Source: Mediterranea massiliensis
GTDB lineage: Bacteria > Bacteroidota > Bacteroidia > Bacteroidales > Bacteroidaceae
Direction of reading: 5' to 3'
Assembly: GCA_015060685.1 (NCBI GenBank)
Contig: SUXZ01000004.1
Coordinates: 118,640-182,639 of the forward strand
Length of the DNA stretch: 64,000 nt
Positions 1 through 8,798 of this stretch are shown here, one piece after another (positions within the stretch are counted from its first letter, which is position 1; each line of letters begins with the position of its first letter). The notes below the pieces were generated by a model. The model did not search any database and was not told the origin of the DNA. It saw only the letters and a list, made by a program, of their open reading frames with translations. Position numbers and translations under genes: made by a program.

Positions 1-1338
1 AGCACGATGGTTGTCGCTATAGTTGAAGGCGTATTGCGTCAGCAATCCCTTGTTGCTTACTTCTACGAGGTAGGATGATACGCCGGTAGTGTCTTGCGGT
101 ACAAATACATCCGGCATGATGCCGCCTCCGCCATAAACAACGCGTCCTAATCCGGTGTAGTATTGCAAATCCTTGTTCAGCTTGATGCTGTCTTCCGAGA
201 AGAACTCACCCTTTTCGTAACGCTCAATCCAGTCCATGGTGTAGTGCTCGTCCTTGCCGTTCTCGTAAGGGCGTTGGATGCATCTGCCCGATGGTGTGTG
301 GTAGCGGGCAATGGTCAGGCGGATGGCCGAACCGTCGCTGAATTCGATGGGTTCCTGAACCAATCCCTTGCCAAACGAACGGCGGCCTACAATGGTGCCA
401 CGATCGTTGTCCTGGATAGCTCCTGCAAAGATTTCGCTGGCCGATGCACTGTTCTCGTTTACCAATACAATAAGTGGCATTTGTTGGAAACTGCCGGTTC
501 CGTCGGCATACTCGCGCATGCGTGGATAGCAACGTCCTTCGGTATATACTATCAGTTGGTTGGCAGGAAGAAATTCGTTCACCATGCGGATGGCCGATTC
601 CATGTAGCCGCCGGTATTGTCGCGAAGGTCGATAATCACTCCCTTGCAGTTGTAGTGTGCCAGTTCGGCCAAGGCACTGATCATCTCTTGATAAGTGGTG
701 CGACTAAACTTGCTGATTTGTATGTAGCCAAAGTCGTTGTCCAACATGTAGGATGCATTGATGGAGTGTTGCGGAATGTCGCCACGGACAATAACAAAAT
801 CAAGCAAATTCTTTTCGGTTGCACGCTTAATTCCCACTTTTACTTCGGTTCCTTTAGGTCCTTTCAAGGCACGCATGGCCTTTTCGCTGGTCAACTCTTT
901 GCCTACATACAGGCTGTCGTCAACCATTACGATACGGTCGCCGGCCATCAGGCCAACCTTTTCGGATGGGCCGCCGGGCACTACGCTGTTTACATGAATC
1001 GTATCCGACTGAATGGAAAACTGAATACCAACGCCACTGAAGCTGGCTTCCAACTCGGAGTTTACCTCTTCCAAATCTTTGGCGGGGATATATATGGAGT
1101 GGGGGTCGAGTTCCGAAAGTATTTGTGGCATAGCCTTTTCTACAACATCGAATACATCCACAGAATCCACATATTTGTCTTCGATTACTTGAAGTAACGC
1201 GCTCACCTTGTTATTGACGGGAGTAGTGTTGGATCTGATGCCTCGATGTTGTTTGCCATAAAAGGCACCGATGGCTATACCTGCTGCCACACAAGCGGCA
1301 AAAATCAGCGGGATAAAACGCGATTGTTTGTTAGTCAT
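1..1338 (-). CDS. S41 family C-terminal processing peptidase (3' end cut by window edge)
   Basis: The ORF is open from the ATG at 1336-1338 to the left edge, 446 codons without a stop; it is absent from the ORF track because it has no stop in the window. Translation begins MTNKQSRFIPLIF with one N-terminal hydrophobic segment (membrane anchor or signal), then a PDZ domain (about residues 90-165, FSGVGIQF ... GDRIVMVDD), then the S41 serine-protease core. The nucleophile region NENSASASEIFAG is followed about 25 residues later by RSFGKG, giving the Ser/Lys dyad of the CtpA/Tsp family. Such proteases cleave periplasmic or membrane proteins from their C-terminus. It is the last gene of the operon shared with dCMP deaminase, 16 nt upstream. 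The family usually has some 100 more residues, so roughly that much is missing. Confidence 0.93.
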   Translation of the reverse strand, partial: MTNKQSRFIPLIFAACVAAGIAIGAFYGKQHRGIRSNTTPVNNKVSALLQVIEDKYVDSVDVFDVVEKAMPQILSELDPHSIYIPAKDLEEVNSELEASFSGVGIQFSIQSDTIHVNSVVPGGPSEKVGLMAGDRIVMVDDSLYVGKELTSEKAMRALKGPKGTEVKVGIKRATEKNLLDFVIVRGDIPQHSINASYMLDNDFGYIQISKFSRTTYQEMISALAELAHYNCKGVIIDLRDNTGGYMESAIRMVNEFLPANQLIVYTEGRCYPRMREYADGTGSFQQMPLIVLVNENSASASEIFAGAIQDNDRGTIVGRRSFGKGLVQEPIEFSDGSAIRLTIARYHTPSGRCIQRPYENGKDEHYTMDWIERYEKGEFFSEDSIKLNKDLQYYTGLGRVVYGGGGIMPDVFVPQDTTGVSSYLVEVSNKGLLTQYAFNYSDNHRA

Positions 1339-1354
1339 ATTATCTAGTCTTTTA

Positions 1355-1801
1355 TTATTTACATGCATCCAAAGGCAAATAGATTACCTCGATATTGGCT
1401 CGTTTCAGCAACTCAATACCATCTTCCAAACGATACTTCTCGGAATATACCACCCGTTTGATGCCGGCTTGAATAATCAGTTTGGCACATTCGATGCAAG
1501 GCGATGCGGTGACATACATGGTTGCGCCTTCGCTGCTGTTGCTCGAACGTGCTATCTTGGTAATGGCGTTGGCTTCGGCATGCAGCACGTAAGGCTTGGT
1601 GTGGTTGGTTTCGTCTTCGCAGATGTTTTCGAATCCCGAAGGTGTGCCGTTGTAACCGTCGGAGATAATCATCTTGTCTTTCACGATAAGTGCTCCCACT
1701 TGTCTGCGTTGGCAGTAGGAGTTCTCTGCCCAGATGTTTGCCATGCGTATGTAACGCTTGTCAAGTGCCGCTTGTTTGCTATTGTTGGCTGAATTGTCCA
1801 T
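1355..1801 (-). CDS. Deoxycytidylate (dCMP) deaminase
   Basis: The 148-aa protein has the zinc-dependent cytidine/deoxycytidylate deaminase signature: HAEANAI (zinc His and catalytic Glu) and SPCIECAKLI (two zinc Cys). It converts dCMP to dUMP, feeding thymidylate synthesis in the cytoplasm. Length and the early block YIRMANIWAENSYCQRRQVGA fit the dCMP deaminase/ComEB group rather than tRNA adenosine deaminase. The start at 1801 follows the lipoprotein gene stop by 16 nt, so it is very likely co-transcribed. Confidence 0.92.
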   Translation of the reverse strand: MDNSANNSKQAALDKRYIRMANIWAENSYCQRRQVGALIVKDKMIISDGYNGTPSGFENICEDETNHTKPYVLHAEANAITKIARSSNSSEGATMYVTASPCIECAKLIIQAGIKRVVYSEKYRLEDGIELLKRANIEVIYLPLDACK

Positions 1802-1817
1802 ATATATAAATAGTGTT

Positions 1818-2324
1818 TTATCGTTTTGGGGTAAATCCCATGTATTTCACGGTTTGTCCGTCGCTGAAGTAGATGAACAGGTTGTTGGCATCGCCTTCGT
1901 AGCGGATAACGTTTTGCAGGCCATTGATAAATGCCTTTGCCAAGACGTCGGTTTCGTTACCGCTCAGGTTGGTGTCCATACTTAATTTATGGCTTTCGCC
2001 ATTGGCCTGCCACTTTCCGTTAAAGGTGGTTGTAACGCCTTTGCCGCTGAACGTGCCGCCTACAGTATTGTTTATCTCTCCACCGGTAAAGCTGATGGTG
2101 AAGTTGTCGCCGGACTTCAGCAAGGCCATACTCTTCTGGAATGCGGCACCTTCGGCATCGGCACCCCAATAGTTGATTTGGAGGTGTGAGCCTTCGGCCG
2201 AAATCTTGCTGAGTTTCCACAACTTACCGGTGAAAATCTCTGTAACATCGTCTTCGTTGTTGCAACCGCAAAGCAGTGGCAATGCGGTCAGCAACAACAT
2301 ATATATATAATGTTTAATTCTCAT
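1818..2324 (-). CDS. Small lipoprotein, DUF4847-like (lipocalin-type)
   Basis: The 168-aa product begins MRIKHYIYMLLLTALPLLCGCNNED, a lipoprotein signal with lipobox LLCGC, so it is predicted to be lipidated and exported. The rest is alternating short beta-strand-like segments (TGKLWKLSKI, SFTGGEINNTVGGTFSG, NLFIYFSDGQTVKYMGF), resembling small lipocalin-like Bacteroidales lipoproteins; DUF4847 is my best family guess from memory. Function is unknown. It starts only 2 nt after the M3 peptidase stop, which argues for translational coupling in the operon. Confidence 0.75.
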   Translation of the reverse strand: MRIKHYIYMLLLTALPLLCGCNNEDDVTEIFTGKLWKLSKISAEGSHLQINYWGADAEGAAFQKSMALLKSGDNFTISFTGGEINNTVGGTFSGKGVTTTFNGKWQANGESHKLSMDTNLSGNETDVLAKAFINGLQNVIRYEGDANNLFIYFSDGQTVKYMGFTPKR

Positions 2325-2326
2325 TA

Positions 2327-4450
2327 TTATTTTGTTTTAATTCCGTTGCGGATGAGCAGTGCGTCGATGGTAGGCTCTTGTCCGCGGAAGCGTTTGTACA
2401 GTGTCATCGGATGCTCTGTACCACCTTTTGAAAGGATGTTCTCGCGGAATGATGAGGCTACCTCCTGGTTGAAGATACCTTTCTCCTTGAAGAGAGAGAA
2501 AGCATCAGCATCGAGCACTTCGGCCCATTTGTAGCTGTAATAGCCGGCAGAATAACCTCCTGAGAAGATGTGAGAGAATTGTACGCTCATGCAGGCGTCG
2601 TCAACAGTTGGCAATACTTGTGCCTTTTGCCATGCAGTGTGTTCGTACTCCTTCACGTCGCCTTCGAAAGCCTCGGTGCGAGTGTACCAAGCCATGTCGA
2701 GCAAACCGAAACTTACTTGGCGCAAGCAAGCATAGGCAGCATTGAAGTTAGACGAGTCGATGATGCGTTGTACCAATTCATCAGGAATCAATTCGCCGGT
2801 TTCGTAGTGGTTGGCAAAGGTGTGGAGGAACTCTTTCTCGGTAGAGAAATTTTCCATCAATTGCGAAGGAAGTTCCACAAAGTCGCGATAAACGGCTGTA
2901 CCGCTCAGGCTTTCGTAGTTGGTGTTGGCAAACATGCCGTGAAGGGCGTGACCGAATTCGTGCATAAAGGTTTCCACTTCGTCGAATGTAAGCAATGCGG
3001 GCTTGTCTTGCGTAGGCTTGGTGAAGTTCATCACGATGGTTACGTGCGGACGGCTGTTTTCGCCTGTCTTTTGGTCAATCCATTGGTCTTTGAAGCTGGT
3101 CATCCATGCGCCCGAACGCTTGCCGGCACGTGGGTGGAAGTCGGTATAGAAAACAGCCAGGAACTTGCCGTCCTTGTCGAACACTTCGTAGGCAGTTACA
3201 TCCTTATGATAGACAGGAATATCCTTGTTTTCCTTGAAGGTGATGCCATACAACTTGGTTGCCAATCCGAATACGCCCATCTTCACGTTGCTTAGTTCGA
3301 AGTAGGGGCGAAGCATCTCATCGTTTATCTGATACTTTTCGTTCTTCAGCTTGTTTGAGTAGTAGCTCCAGTCCCAAGGCATCAGTTCGAAGTTGCTACC
3401 GGCCTCTTTGCGTGCAAGGGCTTGCACTTCGGCAAACTCCTTCTTGGCTGTAGGAGTGTAGGCATCCAACAGTTGGTTCAGCAGGTTGTAAACGGCCTCA
3501 CTGTTTTGTGCCATGCGGTCTTCGAGCATATAAGATGCATAATCCTTGTATCCAAGTAATTGAGCCACTTCCATGCGAGTGTTGGCAAGTTCCTTCACAA
3601 CATCCAGGTTGTTGTATTCGTTGTCGTGAGTGCATTGGGTGTTGTATGCCATGTAGATTTCCTTGCGCAAGTCGCGGTTGTCGGCATAAGTCATTACGGG
3701 GATGTAACTGGGTGCGTGCAGTGTGAATGCCCAACCCTCTACGTTCTTCTCCTTGGCAGTCTCCTTGGCTGCTGTGATGGCGCTTTCGGGCAATCCGCTC
3801 AACAAGGTGCTGTCGGTAATTACTTTCAGGTAGGCGTTGGTCTCCTTCAGGCAGTTTTCGCTAAACTTCAAGGTCAAAAGACTGAGCTTTTGGCTCAGTT
3901 CGCGGTACTTCTCCTTTTGTTCGCCTTGCAGGTTGGCACCGCCACGGGCAAATCCGTTATAGATGTCTTGCAGCAATTGCAGTTGCTCGCCGGTAAGATT
4001 GGCACTTTCGCGTTGGTCATATACGGCCTTGATGCGTGCAAACAGTGCTTCGTTCAGTGAGATGCTGTTGCTGTGTTCGCTAAGGAGTGGCATCATCTTC
4101 ATGGCCAGCTCTTGCATCTCGTCGTTCGTTTCGGCACTGCGCAATACGCTGAACACGCGCGATGCCTTGCTGAGCAATTGGCCCGACTTTTCGTATGGCT
4201 CGATGGTATTGGCGAAGGTCGGTGCTTCGGGGTTGTTCACGATGGCATCGATTTCGGCCTTATGTTGTTTCATACCTTCGATGAAAGCCGGCTCGTAGTG
4301 CTCAATCTTGATATCGTCGAAGGGTACAGTACCATGAAGGGTAGTGTAATCTTCGAAAAATGGGTTTGTCTTCTCTGTATTGTTCATGTTGCACGATGTA
4401 ATTAATGTTATTACACAAAATGCGGATAAAATTGTTTTTAAACGATTCAT
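2327..4450 (-). CDS. dcp: M3 family metallopeptidase (peptidyl-dipeptidase Dcp / oligopeptidase A type), lipoprotein
   Basis: The 707-aa zinc protease carries the M3 motif FMHEFGHALHG (HExxH) with a downstream Glu in the block RDFVELPSQLMENF, as in Dcp and oligopeptidase A, which degrade short peptides. The N-terminus MNRLKTILSAFCVITLITSC ends in a lipobox, so a periplasmic lipid-anchored enzyme is predicted. It is the first gene of a minus-strand operon with the small lipoprotein, dCMP deaminase and S41 protease. Length matches the family. Whether it releases dipeptides (Dcp) or acts as an oligopeptidase cannot be told from sequence. Confidence 0.92.
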   Translation of the reverse strand: MNRLKTILSAFCVITLITSCNMNNTEKTNPFFEDYTTLHGTVPFDDIKIEHYEPAFIEGMKQHKAEIDAIVNNPEAPTFANTIEPYEKSGQLLSKASRVFSVLRSAETNDEMQELAMKMMPLLSEHSNSISLNEALFARIKAVYDQRESANLTGEQLQLLQDIYNGFARGGANLQGEQKEKYRELSQKLSLLTLKFSENCLKETNAYLKVITDSTLLSGLPESAITAAKETAKEKNVEGWAFTLHAPSYIPVMTYADNRDLRKEIYMAYNTQCTHDNEYNNLDVVKELANTRMEVAQLLGYKDYASYMLEDRMAQNSEAVYNLLNQLLDAYTPTAKKEFAEVQALARKEAGSNFELMPWDWSYYSNKLKNEKYQINDEMLRPYFELSNVKMGVFGLATKLYGITFKENKDIPVYHKDVTAYEVFDKDGKFLAVFYTDFHPRAGKRSGAWMTSFKDQWIDQKTGENSRPHVTIVMNFTKPTQDKPALLTFDEVETFMHEFGHALHGMFANTNYESLSGTAVYRDFVELPSQLMENFSTEKEFLHTFANHYETGELIPDELVQRIIDSSNFNAAYACLRQVSFGLLDMAWYTRTEAFEGDVKEYEHTAWQKAQVLPTVDDACMSVQFSHIFSGGYSAGYYSYKWAEVLDADAFSLFKEKGIFNQEVASSFRENILSKGGTEHPMTLYKRFRGQEPTIDALLIRNGIKTK

Positions 4451-4475
4451 AGTTTATAGTTTATTTGTAATTTTC

Positions 4476-4490
4476 TGCAAAGGTGCAAAA
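4476..4490 (-). promoter_or_regulatory. Probable -7 element of the dcp operon
   Basis: Read on the minus strand, GCACCTTTGCAG lies about 30 nt upstream of the dcp ATG and resembles the Bacteroidota -7 element TAnnTTTG except at its first base. It overlaps the T-tract of the upstream gap terminator. Confidence 0.4.
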
Positions 4491-4520
4491 AAAATAGGCG
4501 ACTTCCATAGAAGCCGCCCA
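4486..4520 (-). terminator. Rho-independent terminator of gap
   Basis: On the minus strand, stem GGCGGCTTC / GAAGTCGCC with loop TATG is followed by TATTTTTTTT, 26 nt after the gap stop codon. Confidence 0.85.
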
Positions 4521-4545
4521 TTTTTTATCATTTTCTAACTGAATA

Positions 4546-5562
<1,017 letters not shown>

Positions 5563-5635
5563 TTAACTTTTTAAGGGTTATATAACTCGTTTTAAATCTC
5601 TTTTCTTGCAAAATCTGCATTTATTTTCCAAAATG

Positions 5636-5672
5636 CGCTGCAAAAGTAAGAAAATGTTTTTATATTCGCACT
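5636..5672. promoter_or_regulatory. Divergent promoters for gap (minus) and mscL (plus)
   Basis: On the minus strand, CTTACTTTTGCAG (5638-5650) is a clear TAnnTTTG -7 box giving gap a leader of about 75 nt. On the plus strand, TATATTCG (5661-5668) is a near match about 30 nt upstream of mscL. The two overlap back to back, so their use may be mutually exclusive. Confidence 0.65.
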
Positions 5673-5699
5673 CAAATTAATAATTAAATAACTTTAATA

Positions 5700-6161
5700 A
5701 TGGGAAAAAGTACATTTTTACAGGATTTTAAAGCGTTTGCCATGAAGGGAAACGTGGTTGACATGGCTGTCGGTGTTGTTATTGGTGGCGCATTCGGAAA
5801 GATTGTAACCTCGGTTGTGAACGACATCATTATGCCTCCTATCGGCTTGTTGGTAGGCGGTGTGGATTTCAAACAGTTGAAGTGGGTGATGCAAGAGGCT
5901 GTGCCCGAACAAGTGAACGAGGCAGGAGAAGTGATTGCTCCTGCTGTGGCAGAAGTGTCAATGATGTATGGCAACTTCTTGCAACAGACATTCGATTTCC
6001 TCATCATTGCCTTCTCAATCTTCCTCTTCGTCGGCCTAATTAAGAAGATGAGTGAAAAGAAGGAGGTAGAAGAGCCTGCTGCACCGGCACCTCCTCCGGC
6101 ACCCAGCAAGGAAGAAGTGTTGCTCACTGAAATCCGTGACCTGTTGAAGGAAAAGAAATGA
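5700..6161 (+). CDS. mscL: Large-conductance mechanosensitive channel MscL
   Basis: The 153-aa protein has the MscL N-terminal helix ([31 protein letters not shown]), pore-lining TM1, a periplasmic loop and TM2 ([20 protein letters not shown]). An acidic/proline-rich linker leads to the C-terminal bundle helix [11 protein letters not shown]. It forms a homopentameric inner-membrane pore that opens under hypo-osmotic shock. The proline-rich stretch APAPPPAPS before the last helix is somewhat long. It is monocistronic with its own terminator. Confidence 0.96.
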   Translation: MGKSTFLQDFKAFAMKGNVVDMAVGVVIGGAFGKIVTSVVNDIIMPPIGLLVGGVDFKQLKWVMQEAVPEQVNEAGEVIAPAVAEVSMMYGNFLQQTFDFLIIAFSIFLFVGLIKKMSEKKEVEEPAAPAPPPAPSKEEVLLTEIRDLLKEKK

Positions 6162-6177
6162 GTAGAATAGAAAACGT

Positions 6178-6214
6178 CCCATAACCCATAAAACCGGTTA
6201 TGGGATTTTTTTTT
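6178..6214 (+). terminator. Rho-independent terminator of mscL
   Basis: Stem CCCATAACC / GGTTATGGG followed by ATTTTTTTTT, 17 nt after the mscL stop. Confidence 0.9.
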
Positions 6215-6244
6215 AGTACCTATAGTTATTTTTTGTTCTATATG

Positions 6245-6282
6245 CGATTATTTTTTTCTGCATTTTTTCTACTTTTGCGCTC
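6245..6282 (+). promoter_or_regulatory. Promoter of the GMP synthase-like gene
   Basis: TACTTTTG (6270-6277) is a consensus -7 box; the start codon is 36 nt further on. Confidence 0.65.
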
Positions 6283-6312
6283 GATTTGCAAAACTCTTAT
6301 ACTTAGAATCGT

Positions 6313-7620
6313 ATGAAACAAGACATGATTGTTATTTTGGATTTGGGAAGTCACGAAAATACCGTGCTTGCCAGAGCAATCCGTGCGTTGGGTGTATATA
6401 GCGAAATCTATCCCCACGACATTACAGCCGCCGAGTTGAAGGCATTGCCTAATGTAAAAGGTATCATTATCAACGGTGGCCCGAACAATGTAATCGATGG
6501 CGTAGCTATCGATGTTCTCCCTGAAATCTACCAAGCCGGTTATCCCGTGATGGCGGCTGGTCATGATAAGGCATTGTGCGAAGTGAAGCTATCGCAATTT
6601 ACCGACGATGTGGAGGCTATTAAAGGGGCAGTCAAGTCGTTTGTATTCGATACGTGTAAGGCTGAAGCCAACTGGAACATGAAGAATTTCGTGGCCGACC
6701 AGATAGAACTTGTTCGTCGTCAAGTAGGCGACAAGAAAGTCTTGTTAGCCCTTTCGGGTGGTGTAGATAGCTCGGTAGTGGCTGCTCTCTTGCTGAAAGC
6801 CATTGGCGAGAACTTGGTTTGCGTGCATGTAAACCATGGCTTAATGCGTAAGGGCGAATCGGAAAACGTAATTGAAGTGTTCCGTAACCAACTTTCAGCC
6901 AACTTGATATATGTAGATGCTACTGATCGTTTCTTGAATAAGCTCGAAAATGTAGCCGATCCGGAACAAAAGCGTAAGATTATCGGTGGCGAGTTTATCC
7001 GTGTGTTCGAAGAAGAGGCACGCAAGCTCGATGGTATCGACTTCCTTGGTCAAGGCACTATCTATCCCGATATCGTAGAAAGTGGAACAAAAACTGCCAA
7101 GATGGTCAAGAGCCACCACAACGTAGGCGGTCTTCCCGAAGATCTTCAATTTGAATTGGTAGAGCCATTGAAACAACTCTTCAAGGACGAAGTTCGTGCT
7201 TGTGGTGTTGAACTTGGTTTGCCATACGAAATGGTATATCGTCAACCGTTCCCAGGCCCAGGTTTGGGTGTACGTTGTTTGGGTGCTATCACTCGCGATC
7301 GTTTGGAAGCCGTTCGCGAATCTGATGCTATCCTTCGCGAAGAGTTTGCCAAGGCTGGTCTTGACAAGAAGGTATGGCAATACTTCACCATCGTGCCCGA
7401 CTTCAAGTCGGTTGGTGTTCGCAACAACGCCCGTTCGTACGATTGGCCGGTTATTATTCGTGCGGTGAACACTGTCGATGCTATGACTGCTACTATCGAA
7501 CAAGTGGATTGGGCCATCTTGATGAAGATTACCGACCGTATCCTTGCCGAAGTTCCTACCGTGAACCGTGTATGCTACGACATGTCGCCCAAGCCATCGG
7601 CAACCATTGAGTGGGAATAA
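6313..7620 (+). CDS. guaA: GMP synthase with truncated, catalytically dead glutaminase domain
   Basis: The 435-aa protein is shorter than the usual GuaA (about 510-525 aa). The ATP-pyrophosphatase half is complete: SGGVDSS P-loop at about 148-154, RQPFPGPGLGVRCLG, and the C-terminal dimerisation domain ending KPSATIEWE. It should amidate XMP to GMP. The N-terminal class I glutamine amidotransferase half is intact only to residue about 80; where GuaA has the GxCxG nucleophile elbow this protein reads VMAAGHDK. Some 90 residues holding the catalytic His/Glu are missing, and the chain runs directly into the ATPase domain. It therefore cannot hydrolyse glutamine itself and must use free ammonia or a separate amidotransferase. 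Possibly a second, ammonia-dependent paralogue beside a normal GuaA elsewhere. Confidence 0.88.
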   Translation: MKQDMIVILDLGSHENTVLARAIRALGVYSEIYPHDITAAELKALPNVKGIIINGGPNNVIDGVAIDVLPEIYQAGYPVMAAGHDKALCEVKLSQFTDDVEAIKGAVKSFVFDTCKAEANWNMKNFVADQIELVRRQVGDKKVLLALSGGVDSSVVAALLLKAIGENLVCVHVNHGLMRKGESENVIEVFRNQLSANLIYVDATDRFLNKLENVADPEQKRKIIGGEFIRVFEEEARKLDGIDFLGQGTIYPDIVESGTKTAKMVKSHHNVGGLPEDLQFELVEPLKQLFKDEVRACGVELGLPYEMVYRQPFPGPGLGVRCLGAITRDRLEAVRESDAILREEFAKAGLDKKVWQYFTIVPDFKSVGVRNNARSYDWPVIIRAVNTVDAMTATIEQVDWAILMKITDRILAEVPTVNRVCYDMSPKPSATIEWE

Positions 7621-7644
7621 TTTCTCCTTATTATATATAGAATC

Positions 7645-7674
7645 GCCCCGACTATTTGGCCGGGGCTTTTTTGT
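7645..7674 (+). terminator. Rho-independent terminator of the GMP synthase gene
   Basis: Stem GCCCCG / CGGGGC with a 10-nt loop, followed by TTTTTTG. Confidence 0.9.
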
Positions 7675-7689
7675 TACCTATTTCCTTCG

Positions 7690-7760
7690 TCTGACCAACA
7701 AATACTTCAGCCGTAAACATCAAATACTTCAGACGTAAAGAACAAATAGGTCAGAAACGA
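7690..7760. repeat. Short degenerate direct repeats in a 364-nt gene-free stretch
   Basis: Three consecutive copies of a roughly 22-nt pattern (AAATACTTCAGCCGTAAAC / AAATACTTCAGACGTAAAG / AAATAGGTCAGAAACG) lie between guaA and the crp terminator. Nothing coding is convincing in 7621-7984; the rest of the stretch holds the palindromic repeat and the crp terminator annotated separately. Confidence 0.5.
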
Positions 7761-7825
7761 AAAATGTATTTCAAAAAACGAAAAGTTTTGATAGCTGTTT
7801 TGCCGCAATAGATATGGGCTTATAG

Positions 7826-7868
7826 AATTTTCCTCGTGAGGGAGATATATGGCCCTCACGAGAAAAAA
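7826..7868. repeat. Dispersed palindromic repeat, copy 1
   Basis: CTCGTGAGGG (7833-7842) and CCCTCACGAG (7853-7862) form a perfect 10-bp stem around GAGATATATG-like sequence. The 42-nt block is almost identical to 50561-50602 (one difference seen). A further half-site TTTCGTGAGG follows at 7876. Confidence 0.75.
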
Positions 7869-7925
7869 ATAATTGTTTCGTGAGGATAAAATGAAAAATA
7901 AGCGAATTTTAGTAAAATAATTGGA

Positions 7926-7965
7926 TAAAAAGAGGGATGTCACCAATGTGACATCCCTTTCTTTT
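7926..7965 (-). terminator. Terminator of the Crp/Fnr regulator gene
   Basis: GGGATGTCAC-CAAT-GTGACATCCC hairpin; on the minus strand it is followed by TCTTTTT, on the plus strand by TTTCTTTT, so it may work both ways. It lies about 25 nt past the regulator stop. Confidence 0.85.
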
Positions 7966-7984
7966 AAATATAATAAGGTGCGGA

Positions 7985-8686
7985 TTATCCGATTTTGCTG
8001 ATTTTCTTCAAGCGGTCTTCCTCTATAATTTTTATTTTGCGGCCATCGATGGCGATGAGCTTCTCGGTGGCAAATTGCGAGAGGGTGCGGATGGCGTTGC
8101 TGGTAGTCATGTTCGAGAGGTTGGCAAGGTCTTCGCGCGATAGGTAGATGCTCAATGTAGAGCCATCTTCCTCGATACCATAACTCTCTTTCAAGAAGAG
8201 AAGTGATTCGGCCAAGCGACCACGGATGTGTTTTTGTGTGAGGTTGACGGTACGGGTATCAGATAGACCAAGGTCGTTGGACAGTTGCTTGATGAAGAAC
8301 ATGGCCAAGTCGTTGTTCTGACGGATAAGATGGGTGATGACCGTCATTGGGATTAAGCAGATAACCGATGGCTCGAAAGCGGCAGCAGCCGTTACATAAG
8401 CTTGCTCCGAGAAGTAGGCGCGATAGCCAAAGTATTCAACCGGTTTCATCATGCGGATGATTTGGCTACGGCCACCGACACCTTCCTTATAGATTTTTAC
8501 CTTACCGGTAAGCAGACACATCAAATGGGTAGGAGTCTCGCCCTCGAAGTGCACCACCTCGTTCTTCTTGAAGTTCTGGATGGTGAAATGGTCGGACAGA
8601 TACTCCCGCTGTTCCTTCGTCAGTGGTTCCCACATGTCGGCTATCAATTCGGGTATATTGATGTCTGAAAAGTCGGTTTTGCTCAT
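7985..8686 (-). CDS. Crp/Fnr family transcriptional regulator
   Basis: The 233-aa protein has an N-terminal cyclic-nucleotide-binding-type beta-barrel (about 25-145, VHFEGETPTHLMCLLTGKVKIYKEG) and a C-terminal winged helix (about 165-225, LSREDLANLSNMTTSNAIRTLSQF). There is no N-terminal Cys cluster of the FNR type, so an iron-sulfur sensor is unlikely. Ligand and targets are unknown. It stands alone with its own promoter and terminator. Confidence 0.9.
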   Translation of the reverse strand: MSKTDFSDINIPELIADMWEPLTKEQREYLSDHFTIQNFKKNEVVHFEGETPTHLMCLLTGKVKIYKEGVGGRSQIIRMMKPVEYFGYRAYFSEQAYVTAAAAFEPSVICLIPMTVITHLIRQNNDLAMFFIKQLSNDLGLSDTRTVNLTQKHIRGRLAESLLFLKESYGIEEDGSTLSIYLSREDLANLSNMTTSNAIRTLSQFATEKLIAIDGRKIKIIEEDRLKKISKIG

Positions 8687-8714
8687 CGTTTATAGTTTAA
8701 AAACTATGTTATAG

Positions 8715-8760
8715 AGCACAAAAGTAGGAATAATATTTTGAATAAAAACAACTTTTGTAC
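8715..8760 (-). promoter_or_regulatory. Promoter of the Crp/Fnr gene
   Basis: On the minus strand CCTACTTTTGTGC matches the -7 box (8719-8726), about 33 nt upstream of the ATG, with a TTG-containing region about 20 nt further upstream. Confidence 0.65.
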
Positions 8761-8798
8761 AAAAATATATATTTTTTAAGAATCTGATAGCGTATTGG

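Noticed and set aside
163-1197. 344-aa plus-strand ORF at the left edge
   Set aside because: It is the antisense shadow of the S41 protease, whose minus-strand frame has PDZ and catalytic motifs.
7707-7946. 79-aa minus-strand ORF in the gap between guaA and crp
   Set aside because: It runs through the palindromic repeat and the terminator and has no recognisable features.
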